Shown piece after piece: positions 28,301 to 38,182 of a stretch of 64,000 nt of DNA. The first letter of the stretch is position 1; each line of letters opens with the position of its first letter. The notes under the pieces are model-generated. The model searched no databases and was not told where the DNA came from. It saw nothing but the letters and a program-made list of their open reading frames with translations. Both the position numbers and the translations under genes were made by a program. The stretch is from Liolophura sinensis (lineage: Eukaryota > Mollusca > Polyplacophora > Chitonida > Chitonidae): the NCBI RefSeq assembly GCF_032854445.1, contig NC_088300.1:23913608-23977607 (forward strand). The letters are read 5' to 3'.

Positions 28301-31300
28301 TTAACTCATAACAATAAAACTCTGTACCAGGTATCAAGATGATATTCAGAAAATATAGAGTTAGGACAACCCTGGAAAATCAGATGTCGATGTTTTTATT
28401 GAAAAAAAAAAAACAAAGAGAATAAACTGAAAAAATAACAAACTGGTGTGAAACTCTCCAGCATTGTCTATAAATTATTGCTGATAAGGCATTCACCAGG
28501 TTTCAATGAAATATTTAGAAGCACAACTAAAAAACTAAAAATTACATATACTACTCAGAGGACAAACAGGTTAAATGATCATTGACAAATTACATAGAAA
28601 AAATCATAGAGCTGTGAACATACAGTTCCTCAAGCTTCCACCAAAATGGGTCTGACACCATCGGTACACACACCATAAAAATAGCCCTTAAATAGTCCCT
28701 GCCTAATCAGCCTAGCAAATTTTAGTTTGATATGTGCAGCATTTATGTAGAATTGGGATTTGGTCAGCTAACAATATGAAAGAAGAAGTAAGCTATATGT
28801 AGGTCACACAAGAATTTCAATTGTTTATGGTTTAATAGTACATGTACTTTTGTCTCTGACTACTCACCAGCAGTTTGGTTCAGTCATAATGAACAGTTTT
28901 TCTGGAAATCAGTTAAAAATGGTACATAGCATAACATTGGTGTAATCAAAAAACCATAAAAATAAGCTTCCAGCTTTCAACTTGGAAGCTTAATCACTTG
29001 TACATAGTTAGCACATAAGTTTGATTAATTATAAAAAAATTTTTTTTCTCCAGTGAGTTGATTCAGATACCTTTTGACAGCTGATGCCTCCATGTAGCAC
29101 CTCCTCTCTGTGTTCCACATAACCCTGTTCTTCTCCTGCTCTGATGTGGTACGGTGTTCACGGTCCTCTTTGCTCTTAAAATCCCCATCCTCATCTTCCA
29201 CTGGATCAGATGCAATGAAACTGACAACAAGCCCAACAGCATACTGTTAAATGACTATGCTAACTGTTACCCACAGTCATATTTTAGAATGTTATTTTAT
29301 TTATTTATTTATTTATTTGATTGGTGTTTTATGCCATGCTCAAGAATATTTAACTTGCACAACGGCGACCAGCATCATGGTGGGAGAAAACTGAGCAGAG
29401 CCGCAGGAAACCAATAACCATCTGCAAGTTGCTGGAAGACCTTTCCACATACAACCAGAGAGAAAGCCAGCATAAGTTAGCATAAGTTCCCTCTATCGCC
29501 GCACTGGCACACTATAACCACTCTGCCACAGGGGTCCCTTTAGAATGTTATTACTGGATGGTCTAAATTAAAGTACCTAAGACAGGCTTCTAAACTATGA
29601 AAACTATTAAGGTAACTTTTTTTTATATGTATACTTACACTGAACATAAGAAATGTACATGCTTTTACCTGTCTGGGATGTAGATTGCATTTCCTTGAGC
29701 ATGACCTGGGTTAGACCACTTTTTCTGTTTAGAGGGTGCTTCTTTATCAGGGGAAGGCTTCAGCTGTCCGTTGGGGAACACTATGGGAGTCTCTTTCTAA
29801 AAAGGACATAGAGAAATACAATATAATGTTTAAATTAAAGGCAGATCAGTTGGGAATATTGTCATGCCAAGGTGTTCCATCATTTCAGAAAGCCAAAGAT
29901 GGCTGGCTAAAGTCACAGGAGATAAACATGTGACAGAACTAAAAGTTGATTTGGCAGTGGAAAACAGGTATATGTGAAGGGAAATGCATTTTCTTGAAGT
30001 GTGAACATATATGTTGGTATTGTAACCCACTGCTCCAATTGGCTGGTTTATTTGTTTGTTTGTTATGGGTTTAACATTTTTGACAATATTCTGGTCATTT
30101 CATGAGGGTCTCTCAGTGTAGCAGAACATTCCCAGTGAAAAAGGGTTACAGTGCTGCATTACTGGAAGGCCAAACCTAAGACACCAGATTTGATGCCCCG
30201 CCCTTTGACAACATACTTAGACAGACAGACAGAAGACTTGGCTTACACCTTTATGCTGCACACCTGGTGAAGAAATACTCGGACTGCCAATTTTAAATCT
30301 TTTATTCACAACCCAACTCTGGATAAAACCAATGGATTTGCTTGCAAGACAGACACTTTTAAACATCTGGGGACCATGCTGTAATTAACATCACACCTAT
30401 ACCAGCATACACATGTACACAACACATCACCTTTATTTTAAGCTTTTCAGATTTCAACTCTCCACACAGCTGGGCTCAACATTTTCATCCCACATAAAAG
30501 TGTTAAATCCAGTAAAGGATACATGGACATTTTCCAGTCTCACCTCTGCAGAGATTGGTACAGGCAGAGCCGCAGTGTACGTGTGCTGAGGACCCACGGG
30601 TGACCAGCTGTCAGGAGGAGAGAAGAGAGACTCAGCTGTGAAGGTCAGCAGGTTTCCTCCACCCCCTTGGGAACTGTCCAGTAATGGCTCATTCACTGAG
30701 ATCACCACATCTACCTCAGGCTACAGAATGAAAAACATAAGCAATATAGAGATGAATATAAAAAATAATGATAATAGAATATAATAATATTTTAGGTTAT
30801 ATTTTCTGACATTGACATAATTTTTTTAAGTGGCCTTACCCTTGGGTTTTCAGCAGGTATTTGCTCCAGGGGTGAGCCTGGTACTGGATTGATAACCAGT
30901 GTGTACCGGTGTTTGGTTTCTCCTGTACAAATATAAGAATTCAATCAACAGAAAAAAAAGAAATTAAATCAAACTGACTTTATGAATAACAATTACAGTG
31001 AATCTTGGATTGCTTATAATAAGTGGCATTGAGATTTACTACTGAAATTTTTGTGACGAAATGTGAACCTCTAACAAAAGTTTAAGCATCATAATTTGAA
31101 AACAACTCTTATACCATGGAAACTGTTGAATCTGTTTTACCACAGAAACATGTCAGGAGTGATGTGCAGATGTTTAAGAAGCTGTATGCCTACCATTGAC
31201 AAGTGGTAACAGATCCACAGTTACTTGACCCAGAATCACAGTCTTTTCTTCTTTCTGTTTCTTTTCCTTTGGTAACACTTCTGTGACAGTGACTGAAAGG

Positions 31301-32038
31301 CAAAACACATCAGATTTGCATTTATCAGCTTTCAATATAAATGTATATGTATGTGTATATAAACAAATATGACCAAACAGAGACATCCAAGTACTTTTTT
31401 GACACTACATTATCAAGTTATGGTTTAAATCCACTTCTAAAAATTTAGTCATCCATTTAATATGAGGAAAGATTTAATAACACAGAAGTATTCTCAATGT
31501 CATCCATTCAGACATACCAACGACTGGCTTGTGGGCTATTTCATCCAGGGCCAGTGGATCCTCATAGGTACAGCTTATGGAAACAGTGTGGTTGAATTCA
31601 GCAGGAGTGTCAGAGGTACACTCTACTTTAGCAGATTCTCCTAAAACTTTGTCTCCAAAATCCAGACGAGTCATAGCAATCAGATTGTCTCCTTTAGAAC
31701 CTCTCTGAAAATGTGAAAATAAACATTTGTGATAAATATCATGCAATGTCTTTTGGTTAGAGCATTTAATTTTGTGCACTGTTATGCATGTTTTTTTTTT
31801 TATACTTTAGAGTATTTGTTCACCTTTGGTATGAATGTGGCATGATAATGTACTTAAATACACGCTTACCATGACACACTGTTGTGAAATAAGTTAGTAT
31901 TATGTCTAGACATAAAAAATGCATCACTTTAAGAAAAAAATTTCCATATTTCATACATCTTACCAAGTTCCTGGCTTTGACAATTGTAATGGCAACTGCC
32001 TCAGGAGGCCTGGTGCCAGAAGATTCTGTGTCTGCCAT
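7091..32038 (-). CDS. CFAP70: CFAP70 (TTC18), cilia- and flagella-associated protein 70, complete
   Basis: Thirty-one coding exons assemble in phase from ATG 32038 to TGA 7091: 3474 nt, 1157 aa, against about 1120 aa in vertebrates. The start MADTESSG is followed by [10 protein letters not shown] and RGSKGDNL, matching the conserved N-terminal part of the family. A middle region holds basic, charged linkers. From about residue 618 to the C-terminus, helical repeat exons read as a TPR array (for example [51 protein letters not shown]). The family is axonemal and has been placed at the base of outer dynein arms, where it supports ciliary beating. All introns used are GT-AG. A 5' non-coding exon at 33520 and up joins to 32059 (splice before the ATG). 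Four consecutive middle exons are phase 0-0. The identification rests on N-terminal and TPR similarity together with exon order; it is strong, but no database search was run. Confidence 0.93.
7725..7935 (-). mobile_element. Diverged family A-related SINE
   Basis: The family tail and middle (catactcaagaac, ttatggtgggaggaaac, tgagctggacttgaact) are followed by a degraded tRNA-like head. In the last-but-one CFAP70 intron. Confidence 0.65.
10728..10756. repeat. (AATC)n microsatellite
   Basis: Seven tandem AATC units in a CFAP70 intron. Confidence 0.95.
11403..11690 (-). repeat. About 26-bp intronic minisatellite made of donor-site copies
   Basis: On the minus strand, about nine copies of a CTCTTCAG|GTAGGAAAT-like unit follow the true exon end CTCTTCAG|GTAGGA at 11682. 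Copies start near 11640, 11603, 11574, 11547, 11520, 11493, 11466 and 11440. At least five keep AG|GT with purine-rich positions after it. CFAP70 intron between exons 11914-11682 and 11147-10995. Confidence 0.85.
12095..12185. repeat. Degenerate short tandem repeat (ggacaaaagcccc-like)
   Basis: About six imperfect units of 13-16 bp (ggacaaaagcctc, ggacagaagcccc, ggacaaacaccc, gacagaaacccc, aacaaaagcccc, ggcaaaagtcccg). CFAP70 intron. Confidence 0.7.
13925..14060 (+). mobile_element. Family A SINE, 5'-truncated
   Basis: Starts inside the body (atctgccagcaacctg) and ends with gtgaaatattctttagtatgg and an A/T tail. CFAP70 intron. Confidence 0.75.
14105..14415 (-). repeat. Tandem copies of the 3' end of CFAP70 exon 14583-14416
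   Basis: The true exon end reads GAGTCTCATTCAGACCCTG|GTGAG. Downstream in the intron are a copy near 14340-14390 (ctcatccagaccctggtgaa), another near 14281-14330 (ctcatctagtccctggcga) and a third near 14125-14190. A SINE tail stub (14218-14281) interrupts the array. Confidence 0.8.
14218..14281 (+). mobile_element. Family A SINE tail fragment nested in an exon-derived repeat
   Basis: Only the final 60 bp of the SINE (gtgaaatattcttgagtacg to the AAATAAATAA tail), inserted within the repeat described at 14105-14415. Confidence 0.8.
15360..15535 (-). mobile_element. Family A SINE, partial
   Basis: The minus-strand tail and body match (ccaagagtatttcac, cttcccaagtatgaccgg) but the tRNA head is missing or degraded. 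CFAP70 intron. Confidence 0.7.
15826..16100 (-). mobile_element. Family A SINE, near full length
   Basis: Complete order of tail, body, B box (cttgaactcacagcaacc) and degraded A box. The flanks AGCATTTAATT (15815-15825 and 16101-16111) form a target-site duplication. CFAP70 intron. Confidence 0.85.
16365..16510 (-). mobile_element. Old family A SINE fragment
   Basis: Diverged tail and body only (tgccatacttaagaac, gcagaggaaacgtgg). CFAP70 intron. Confidence 0.5.
16935..17125 (-). repeat. Dispersed repeat R1, minus copy
   Basis: The inverted order matches R1: gaggcaaataaatgtcac, gatatcatc, cctttctaaaatcaatagaa, ctcccagaatcc. CFAP70 intron. Confidence 0.65.
17791..17964. repeat. 87-bp tandem duplication with mini-exon-like core
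   Basis: Units 17791-17877 and 17878-17964 differ at one base. On the minus strand each has a pyrimidine-rich acceptor (ttattcttatccag), 26 nt, and a donor (GG|GTAAGC). CFAP70 intron 18028-16806. Confidence 0.95.
18860..18985 (+). mobile_element. Family A SINE, 5'-truncated
   Basis: Plus-strand end part from cacaggtcgtgggtttccc through gtgaaatattcttgagtacg to the (AAAT)n tail. CFAP70 intron. Confidence 0.8.
19366..19490. repeat. 25-bp minisatellite, five units
   Basis: Five consecutive 25-mers of tatgttaatgacacatcctg plus five bases, with one to three differences between units. CFAP70 intron. Confidence 0.95.
22349..22626 (-). mobile_element. Family A SINE, full length with expanded (TTTA)n tail
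   Basis: Tail of about nine TTTA units, intact body, B box and A box region ending in gggccacggaggcccc. Possible short target duplication AGTGTAA. CFAP70 intron. Confidence 0.85.
23170..23335 (-). mobile_element. Family C body fragment
   Basis: Shares tgctgcctcaatgaaa, atgctgaagacaccaaccat and the cacaccaggctgac region with the other copies. CFAP70 intron. Confidence 0.5.
29297..29538 (-). mobile_element. Family A SINE with 14-bp target duplication
   Basis: The tail, body and a diverged head ending tctgccacaggggtcc are flanked by perfect TTTAGAATGTTATT repeats (29283-29296 and 29539-29552). CFAP70 intron. Confidence 0.88.
30045..30245 (-). mobile_element. Family C element with (TTTG)n tail
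   Basis: The tail tttgtttgtttgttatggg is followed by tgctgcattactgg and cctaagacaccagatttgat. CFAP70 intron. Confidence 0.5.
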
Positions 32039-32633
32039 AACTGTTGATGTGCCTCACACCTGGAAAACAAATTAACATTTGCCAATAACTCATCTGCCAC
32101 TTGGAACCTTAAGTCTCCAAGGAAATACTGGAATCCATGTCATTCCTACATGGACTGAAGAACAACCATACGATTTAACGGATGAAAACATAAATTACAT
32201 GCAAGTTACTTGTTTGTGATTTTGTTCTTAATTTTCTCATTGATTACCCTACATTTTATCTTTAGGAATAAGTCAGTTTATTCTCAATATCGTTAATAAA
32301 CATAATTACAGAGCAGATGCCCATCAGACTGTGATGCCCAAGGTGGAAACAATAGCAACTCATGACCATGTGATGACACATCTTCAGCCCTATGGATGGG
32401 GATAATTAAATTGAAACACATTCACATGTTGCAATTTTTCTTTTTGTCATCCACCATAAATCATTCCAAGAGTTCAGCAACAGATGAAATAAAATAAATA
32501 AATAATTCATTCCAAAAGTCTGGAATTAAAAAAGCAAAATGAAAAACAATTCTATGCTCTGATCAGTGATTGACAGTGAATGTCATGTTCCCAGTAGGCT
32601 TCTAGAGACAAAAACATGTTGCATACCGTACAT

Positions 32634-33144
32634 TAGCCCCAGGTGGCTACTTTAATTCCTCTCTTTACATTTGGCTGGTGGAGTATTGTAGCCACAGTGG
32701 CAACCATTGGTAAAGCATACACCGATTCACACCATGCCTGCACATGCAACATCCCTGGTATATTCTGTTCGGTAATGGCACACCAAGGCGACTATTAGTC
32801 TTTTCAGGTTTATCTCGATGCCATCCAGGAACAATAACTTTTTCCAGACCCATAACTGTGGCAAAGGCAAAATGGCTGCTACTTTAGCGAAGACTGTGAG
32901 GTGAATCTTGGTCTCGTGTGTCCTTATCAAGTGGAATCTATGTGAGATGTTGCGTGCGTGGGCCAGCTGAGAGGTAAGAGCCAAAGGCAAAGTTGACACC
33001 ACTTTTGGACTGCAGCCATTGCTTACACAGGACATATCAGACATGGTGTGAATTGGTGTATGCTTTACAATCCGTTACCGCTGTGGCTATGATGCTCCAC
33101 CAGCCAAATATAAAGAGAGGAGATGAAGTAGCCACCTGGGGCTA
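32634..33144. mobile_element. Mutator-like MITE with about 110-bp terminal inverted repeats
   Basis: The left end from 32634 (TAGCCCCAGGTGGCTACTT) and the right end to 33144 (read inverted) match over about 110 bp with scattered differences. Both sides are flanked by the identical 9-mer ACCGTACAT (32625-32633 and 33145-33153). Long inverted repeats with a 9-bp target duplication are the hallmark of Mutator-like elements. The 511-bp body has no recognisable transposase (one 105-codon frame without known motifs), so it is non-autonomous. It sits in CFAP70 intron 1, about 600 bp from the ATG exon. Confidence 0.8.
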
Positions 33145-33519
33145 ACCGTACATATTTTCAACTGGGGGATATGTACTGAACTGGTGAGATCCTATCAAAA
33201 CTAGTAGGCCTACATATGGATTGTAAGAAGTATACATAAAAGTGCATTTGTAATGAAATGAAAGATTTGGCGATGATTTAAACTTTCTGATTTCGGCGTA
33301 CTCACTCCTCTTGCTACAACATTTGCTGTTGTACTGGGAATCAGTTGGCAACTAACTATAACTTATGAGGTCTTCTGAGAGCAACTATAAACAGAAAGTC
33401 TAACTGAGCTCAGACTGCGAAAAAGTACTCACGCTATGCAGAGACCGACAAGAAAAGCCAAATCAATGACGGTAAAAGTGTGTCAAGACGGAAAGAACAC
33501 CAAAAATTACCGCACTCAC

Positions 33520-33560
33520 CTGCCGTTGTCAAGGCAATGAAAACAACGCGCTGCGACCCC
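33520..33560 (-). other. CFAP70 non-coding first exon (5' UTR)
   Basis: A strong donor (CGGCAG|GTGAG) at 33520 on the minus strand faces the acceptor TTTTCCAG at 32060-32061, which precedes the ATG exon by 21 nt. This implies a spliced 5' UTR with a 1.46-kb first intron. The transcription start is not visible, so the upper limit is a guess. RNA reads across 33520/32059 would settle it. Confidence 0.5.
33525..33538. promoter_or_regulatory. RFX X-box-like site in the CFAP70/DTD1 divergent promoter
   Basis: The sequence GTTGTC-AA-GGCAAT is an imperfect palindrome that differs from the consensus GTTGCC-N2-GGCAAC by one base in each half. RFX factors bind X-boxes close to the start of ciliary genes, and CFAP70 is ciliary. 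Only about 160 bp separate the CFAP70 donor (33520) from the DTD1 ATG (33679), and this gap is unusually GC- and CpG-rich for the window (GGCGCGCG near 33577). Match and position are seen; binding is inferred. Confidence 0.5.
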
Positions 33561-33678
33561 TATTTCCGCTTTGCTGTTGGCGCGCGTAGGTTGATGTTGT
33601 GGCGCGTATGAACAGCGCAACGTGTTCACTGCAGATTTGACATTTTTTACACTATTTCTGGATAATATTTCAGCAATC
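33539..33678. promoter_or_regulatory. CpG-rich bidirectional promoter, CFAP70 and DTD1
   Basis: A short gap between divergent genes with clustered CpG (gcgctgcgac, ggcgcgcg, ggcgcg, agcgcaacg) in otherwise CpG-poor, AT-rich DNA. No TATA box is evident. It probably serves both transcripts. Confidence 0.5.
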
Positions 33679-35119
33679 ATGAAAGCCATTGTTCAAAGGG
33701 TGATGCAAGCCAGTGTAACAGGTTGGTGAAAACATATATGCTATCTGTCAATATCAGAAGTGCCACACTACCAAAGGATCAATGTCAAAAAATGGTTAAC
33801 TTTGTACAGTTGAGTTAGTAGGGTTACTTATACTGTTTAGCCTGTTGTGTCATTAGTTGATAATAAGTTTCATTTTCACTTTTCACTATCACGAGTCTAT
33901 TTCTTTTTATGTAGCCAAATCTTTGTACCGATGGCATGAGCTGTCATCAATTTATTTATATCAATTTAACAATTCATATTTTTGCAGTGCAGTCATAGTT
34001 GCTCTGAACAAATCAACAGCACACTCTTTGGTCAGGTGAAAACAAAGCAGATTTAATCCAGATGAGATATGCCCTGAAGAAGACTTCAGCATGAAAAAAT
34101 GAAAATTATAGCTTTTAAGGATTTTATTTTATTTATTTGATTGGTGTTTTACACAGGATTCAAGAATGTTTTACTTATACGACTCCAGCCAGCATTATGG
34201 TGGGAAGGAACCGAGCAGAGCCCAGGGGAAACCCACTGGCTTTTAAGGAATTTTAAATTCTTTCGGGAAAAGTCATCAGAATGTGTCTAACCTTTAGATA
34301 TGATTATTCCAGTGACCTGTAGTACTTTCAACTTTAGTAATCGGCAAAAATCAGCATGTTTTCTATTTAGTCCCATGTTATTTATCACCCTCTCTTCCTG
34401 TTGAGGAACCTTGGTTTTTGAAATTATGAATTGGTTCAGTGCAAATAATTACCACTTGGCCTACACTTTAAAATGGAAACTGTACAAAATTTATTTATTT
34501 ATTTCATTGGTGTTTTCCGCCGTACTCAAGAATATTTCACTTATACGACAGTGGCCACCATCATGGTGAGAGGAAACCGGACAGAGCCTGGGGAAACCCA
34601 CGGCCATCTGCAGGTTGCTGGCAGAACTTCCCAAGTATGACCGGAGAGGAAGCCTGCATGAATTGGACTTGAACTCATAGCGACTGCATTGGTGAGAGGC
34701 TCCTGGGTCATTACACTGCGTTAGCGCACTAACCAACTGAGCCACGGAGGCCCCTGAAACAATATGATAGATAACCATTGATATTTGTCGGGGTCTTTAC
34801 TAGGTTTGGACTTCAGTATTTTAACCTTTTGTCTCTTTGACAGTGGGGGATGAGGTGGTGAGTTCCATTGGCAGAGGCTTGTGTGTGCTTGTTGGTATAT
34901 CAAGAAATGACACAGTTAAGGAGATGGAGTACATGTAAGCTGTCAATTACGACAAATATCATATCTTTTCAGCATTAGAGGGACAGTCTTTCTACATCAG
35001 GCATTTCTCCCATGGTTCAGGAATTGATCAAAAATATGATTTTTGAAATGCAGACTGTGATCATAATGAAAGAAAGTAAGTTATATGTAATAATAATTTA
35101 TTCTCTCACTCAGACTGTA

Positions 35120-35153
<34 letters not shown>

Positions 35154-36740
35154 CACTTTGTCAATCATAAGATTATCAGGTCAGTGTAATATGTAAAATA
35201 TTAAATATATCACCAAGAAACATGTTGTATTTGATTCATGAGCATCCCCTTGTTCACGTGTTTTGTTTTCAGAGTCAGGAAAATCTTACATCTAAGAGTA
35301 TTCGAAGATGATCAGCAGAAAAGATGGAGCAAGAGTGTGGTGGATAAGCAGTTAGAAATTCTGTGCGTGAGTCAGGTAGGTTAACCAGTGCTCAGCTTCA
35401 CAGTGATGAAAATACCCCCAAAATGTCTTTGTATGTGCGTTATTATTCTGCATCAGACAAAATTTTCTAATTGGTCAGAAGTGGTCACATGGGGATGTGT
35501 ATATCGCACTATCCTACATTCCTCCAGTAAGTCTTAATATCCAAAAGATCATCAGCTGTTTACCAAACTTCAGTACCGGGTAGTTTACACTGGGCACTCT
35601 AATTACCTCCCTTTACCGGCATCAAAAGGTAAAAAAATTGTCATACACGGTGTTAAGCAAAAGCAAATAAATAATTTTTTTAAATCAATCTGTTTTGTAG
35701 TTTACATTAATGTGCACACTGAAAGGGAACAAGCCTGATTACCATGAGTCAATGGCAGCTGATCAATCTAAGGTGTTTTATGAAGAGTTTCTATCTCAAC
35801 TTGGAAAAGCCTATGCACCTGAGAAGATAAAAGGTAATAAAAGTTTATACAAACTATTTTTGATGAAATGAATGTACTGAAGTAGTTTGAAGGTTAATTG
35901 TCAAGGTGAACCCTGTGAAATGGTACCGAAAATAAAAAATAATGTATGCGACTTGATCTCCACAACAGCAAACGATAGGTATACGTGTATAAGGTGTATA
36001 ATACATCTGTATATATACATGTGCATGCATACATATCAGTAAACGTGATTGATTATTACCATAAATGACCATAAATTTGGCCCAGGACTAACCTGCCCAT
36101 TTTTCTTGATTCGGAGAGTTGACTTCAGAAAGGTGTTTTGAGGTTTGCTTGGAACTTGGGATCATGTTCTGTTGGAAAATTGTAAGTTTAAGTACCAAAA
36201 AATAATATTTTGTGACATTTTTTTGCCTCTAAAAATGCACTTTTGTTGTCGAAATTTAAATCATTTAGGGCATATGGTAAAGTATCATTTACACACATGC
36301 AATTCATTCCATTGTTATGGCAGATGGGAAGTTTGGTGCATACATGCAGGTTCATATCCAGAATGATGGGCCAGTTACAATACCTCTGGAATCTCCAGTT
36401 ACTACTCAGGTATGTATACAGAATGGGGTCATCGTTGATATGTGATAGAATGTAGATAAACCACTGGTCACCTCTTTTAGGGATAACTTAGTAATTTTAT
36501 TATCGAAAAGAGACATGCTATGTGTGCTTCTCAAGTTACATGTTCAGTATTTAGAATTAATGAAATGTTTCAGTCACAGCTGTTTTTTTTTTAAATCAAA
36601 TAATGGGCGACTTTAATGGCTTAATTTAAAGGTCATAATTATGATGATTTTTTTGCCTTTTGTTGCAGAAAGAATCACAGAAAAAAGAAGCAGATACTAA
36701 AGGCTTGGCGTCAGCAAGTTCTTGTGATGGGACTACATAG
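33679..36740 (+). CDS. DTD1: DTD1, D-aminoacyl-tRNA deacylase, complete
   Basis: Six exons, 33679-33721, 34844-34934, 35273-35375, 35701-35833, 36324-36409 and 36669-36740, join in phase to 528 nt, 175 aa. The enzyme hydrolyses D-amino acids (and glycine) mischarged on tRNA, in the cytosol. Conserved blocks are all present in order: MKAIVQRVMQASVTV at the N-terminus, IGRGLCVLVGIS, VRKILHLRVFEDD, the catalytic SQFTL motif across the exon 3/4 junction (CVSQ|FTL), KPDYHESMAADQ, and DGKFGAYMQVHIQNDGPVT, which contains the second signature (the NxPxT region, here NDGPVT). After ELSP-equivalent LESP the tail is short, polar and lysine-rich, shorter than in the vertebrate protein. All introns are GT-AG. 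The start is the first ATG and matches the family's invariant MKA(V/I)VQR. The first exon lies 160 bp from CFAP70's, head to head. Confidence 0.97.
34125..34240 (-). mobile_element. Family A SINE, head missing
   Basis: Tail and first body half only, ending at aggggaaacccactgg. DTD1 intron 1. Confidence 0.75.
34255..34455 (+). repeat. Dispersed repeat R2
   Basis: Partner of 3355-3560 in the same orientation. It lies between two family A SINE copies in DTD1 intron 1. Confidence 0.6.
34488..34755 (-). mobile_element. Family A SINE, full length
   Basis: All blocks from the TTTATTTATTT tail to the A box region (aaccaactgagccacgg) and the terminal ggaggcccc. DTD1 intron 1, less than 100 bp before exon 2 (34844). 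Confidence 0.88.
35122..35152. repeat. (TA)n microsatellite
   Basis: Fifteen uninterrupted TA units in DTD1 intron 2. Confidence 0.95.
36062..36290 (+). repeat. Dispersed repeat R1, plus copy
   Basis: Matches 5880-6115 block for block (cttgattcggagagttgac, gaggtttgcttggaacttgg, ttgtgacatttttttgcctc). DTD1 intron 4. Confidence 0.7.
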
Positions 36741-36761
36741 TTGCAACTCAAAGATTTATTT

Positions 36762-36767
36762 AATAAA
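36762..36767 (+). terminator. DTD1 polyadenylation signal (AATAAA)
   Basis: AATAAA begins 22 bases after the DTD1 stop codon, so the 3' UTR is very short. Motif and distance are seen; use is inferred. Confidence 0.6.
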
Positions 36768-37399
36768 TATTCATTCAAAACTCACCGCTGGTTTATCTGT
36801 TGGTATTTTTTATGACTTAAAGGAGAAGAAAACTTAAAATTATGACACTATAGGCTGAAAAGAGCACATTTTTTCTATCTGGTTGTGCCTGCTGCATAAT
36901 TTTACAACTTTTTTTTGCCATATACGTAAAGCCTGAATACGGTAAAGCTGGCATAAATCGCTGAGTCCATCGCGTTCTCCATCTTTAACACGCTGTAATT
37001 TATGCTGGGGGTGTGTTGCCTCTTGGCCAAAGAGAGTGGTTAAAACTGCCGGCTTGTTTGTGTAAACTCGGAACCTACGTCCAACATTCTGGTGTCCCGA
37101 TCGACAAGCAGAAAACGTACTGTACTTTTCGCTACCTTCTGGAAAGAAGAGTTCTACAGGAAATGTACGAACTGCACTTAGGCGGTTTCCGACAGCAATT
37201 CTCCTCCTAACACAGAAGACGTCAGGACTAGTTCTTAGCCGAAATGGGGTCGCCCACAGCGGATTTTGGCGCTGACTTTATTTATAATTTATCAACTTGA
37301 GATACATATTAGAATTTTTTTTGGCATGCACCTGTGAACAAATGCATACTCTTTTCAGTGGCATTTCTTTGATGTTTAGGCTTTATTCTCCTTTAAACA

Positions 37400-37600
37400 T
37401 GTATGGTAAATGACCTAAAATTTCTCGAAAAAAGTGCATTTTTGTAGGCAAATAAATGTGAAAAATAATTTTTTGCATGCTGAAATTTTATATATTTTCC
37501 CAGTTGGATATCATCGTACATGCCACACAAACATCAAAGAACCTTTCTAAGATGAATAGAACTCTCAGAATTCGGCAAAATGTGTAACCTCATCGTTTCA
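37400..37600 (-). repeat. Dispersed repeat R1, minus copy
   Basis: Shares taggcaaataaatgtg, gttggatatcatc, cctttctaagatgaatagaa and ctctcagaattcgg with the other minus copies. DTD1-CGRRF1 intergenic. Confidence 0.65.
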
Positions 37601-38182
37601 GGATATTTACTTAAGGATCAACATGTTTAAACCCTAACATTTTTATGGAACTGCCAATAAAGTCTGTCGCATTCTTTAGGATTGCTTGGTACAGTGGGAC
37701 TGCAGAGCAGCTATAATGGATGAAGTATTTACTGCTTGGGTGAGACAAAGTTTTAAAGTCAGAGGTTCACGTGCAAGATATTAGCATTTACATATGAAGA
37801 GAAATTCCTACCATAACTATACTCCTAGTAGAAGCACTGGAAACTTGTTGCTGTTACACTCCTCTCACTGCCAAAACACATTTGTGTTCACAGATACAGA
37901 GCCCAACTCTCTGTGAAACCTGTCACTACTAACACCAGTGTAATAGGAAGATTTACTGTTTGGGTGACATAGGGATTAAACCTCAGACCTCCACCATCTG
38001 GGCAAAGGGGAAATTCCCAGCACAGTTGCTGATTTACCCTGACCATTGGCCCTGACTCTGATTGTGTGTGCATTGCCCAGGACTTGGGGAATTTGAGTAT
38101 AAACAGGTTACTGCATGAAGCTGCAAACCAGCTCTTTAACATAACGAGATATATGGATAACAACTTCTGTTTATTTGGAAGG

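Larger units (their letters stand above)
7091..32059 (-). other. CFAP70: CFAP70 exon map
   Basis: Coding exons in transcript order (high-low): 32038-31964 (exon extends to 32059 in the 5' UTR), 31704-31518, 31292-31194, 30922-30840, 30720-30544, 29796-29669, 29220-29071, 28135-28048, 26973-26904, 26568-26507, 25551-25420, 24293-24267, 22917-22879, 21478-21434, 20313-20150, 19781-19721, 19284-19223, 18556-18494, 18167-18029, 16805-16620, 16296-16216, 15794-15742, 15298-15183, 14583-14416, 13710-13561, 11914-11682, 11147-10995, 10303-10142, 9823-9734, 7639-7490 and 7171-7091. Each junction has AG before and GT after the exon, and phases chain without a break. The three smallest exons (27, 39, 45 nt) are the least secure because little protein evidence supports them. 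Confidence 0.88.

Noticed and set aside
32727-33044. 105-codon frame inside the inverted-repeat element as a transposase
   Set aside because: Far too short, no DDE or zinc-finger pattern, and partly within the inverted arm.
34491-34778. Open frame of 95 codons on the minus strand
   Set aside because: It is the translation of a family A SINE (similar peptides recur at every copy, for example 49432-49617 and 15867-16097).
37013-37210. 65-codon plus-strand frame as a small gene
   Set aside because: No recognisable domain or splice context, and no similarity I can name; kept only as an intergenic note.
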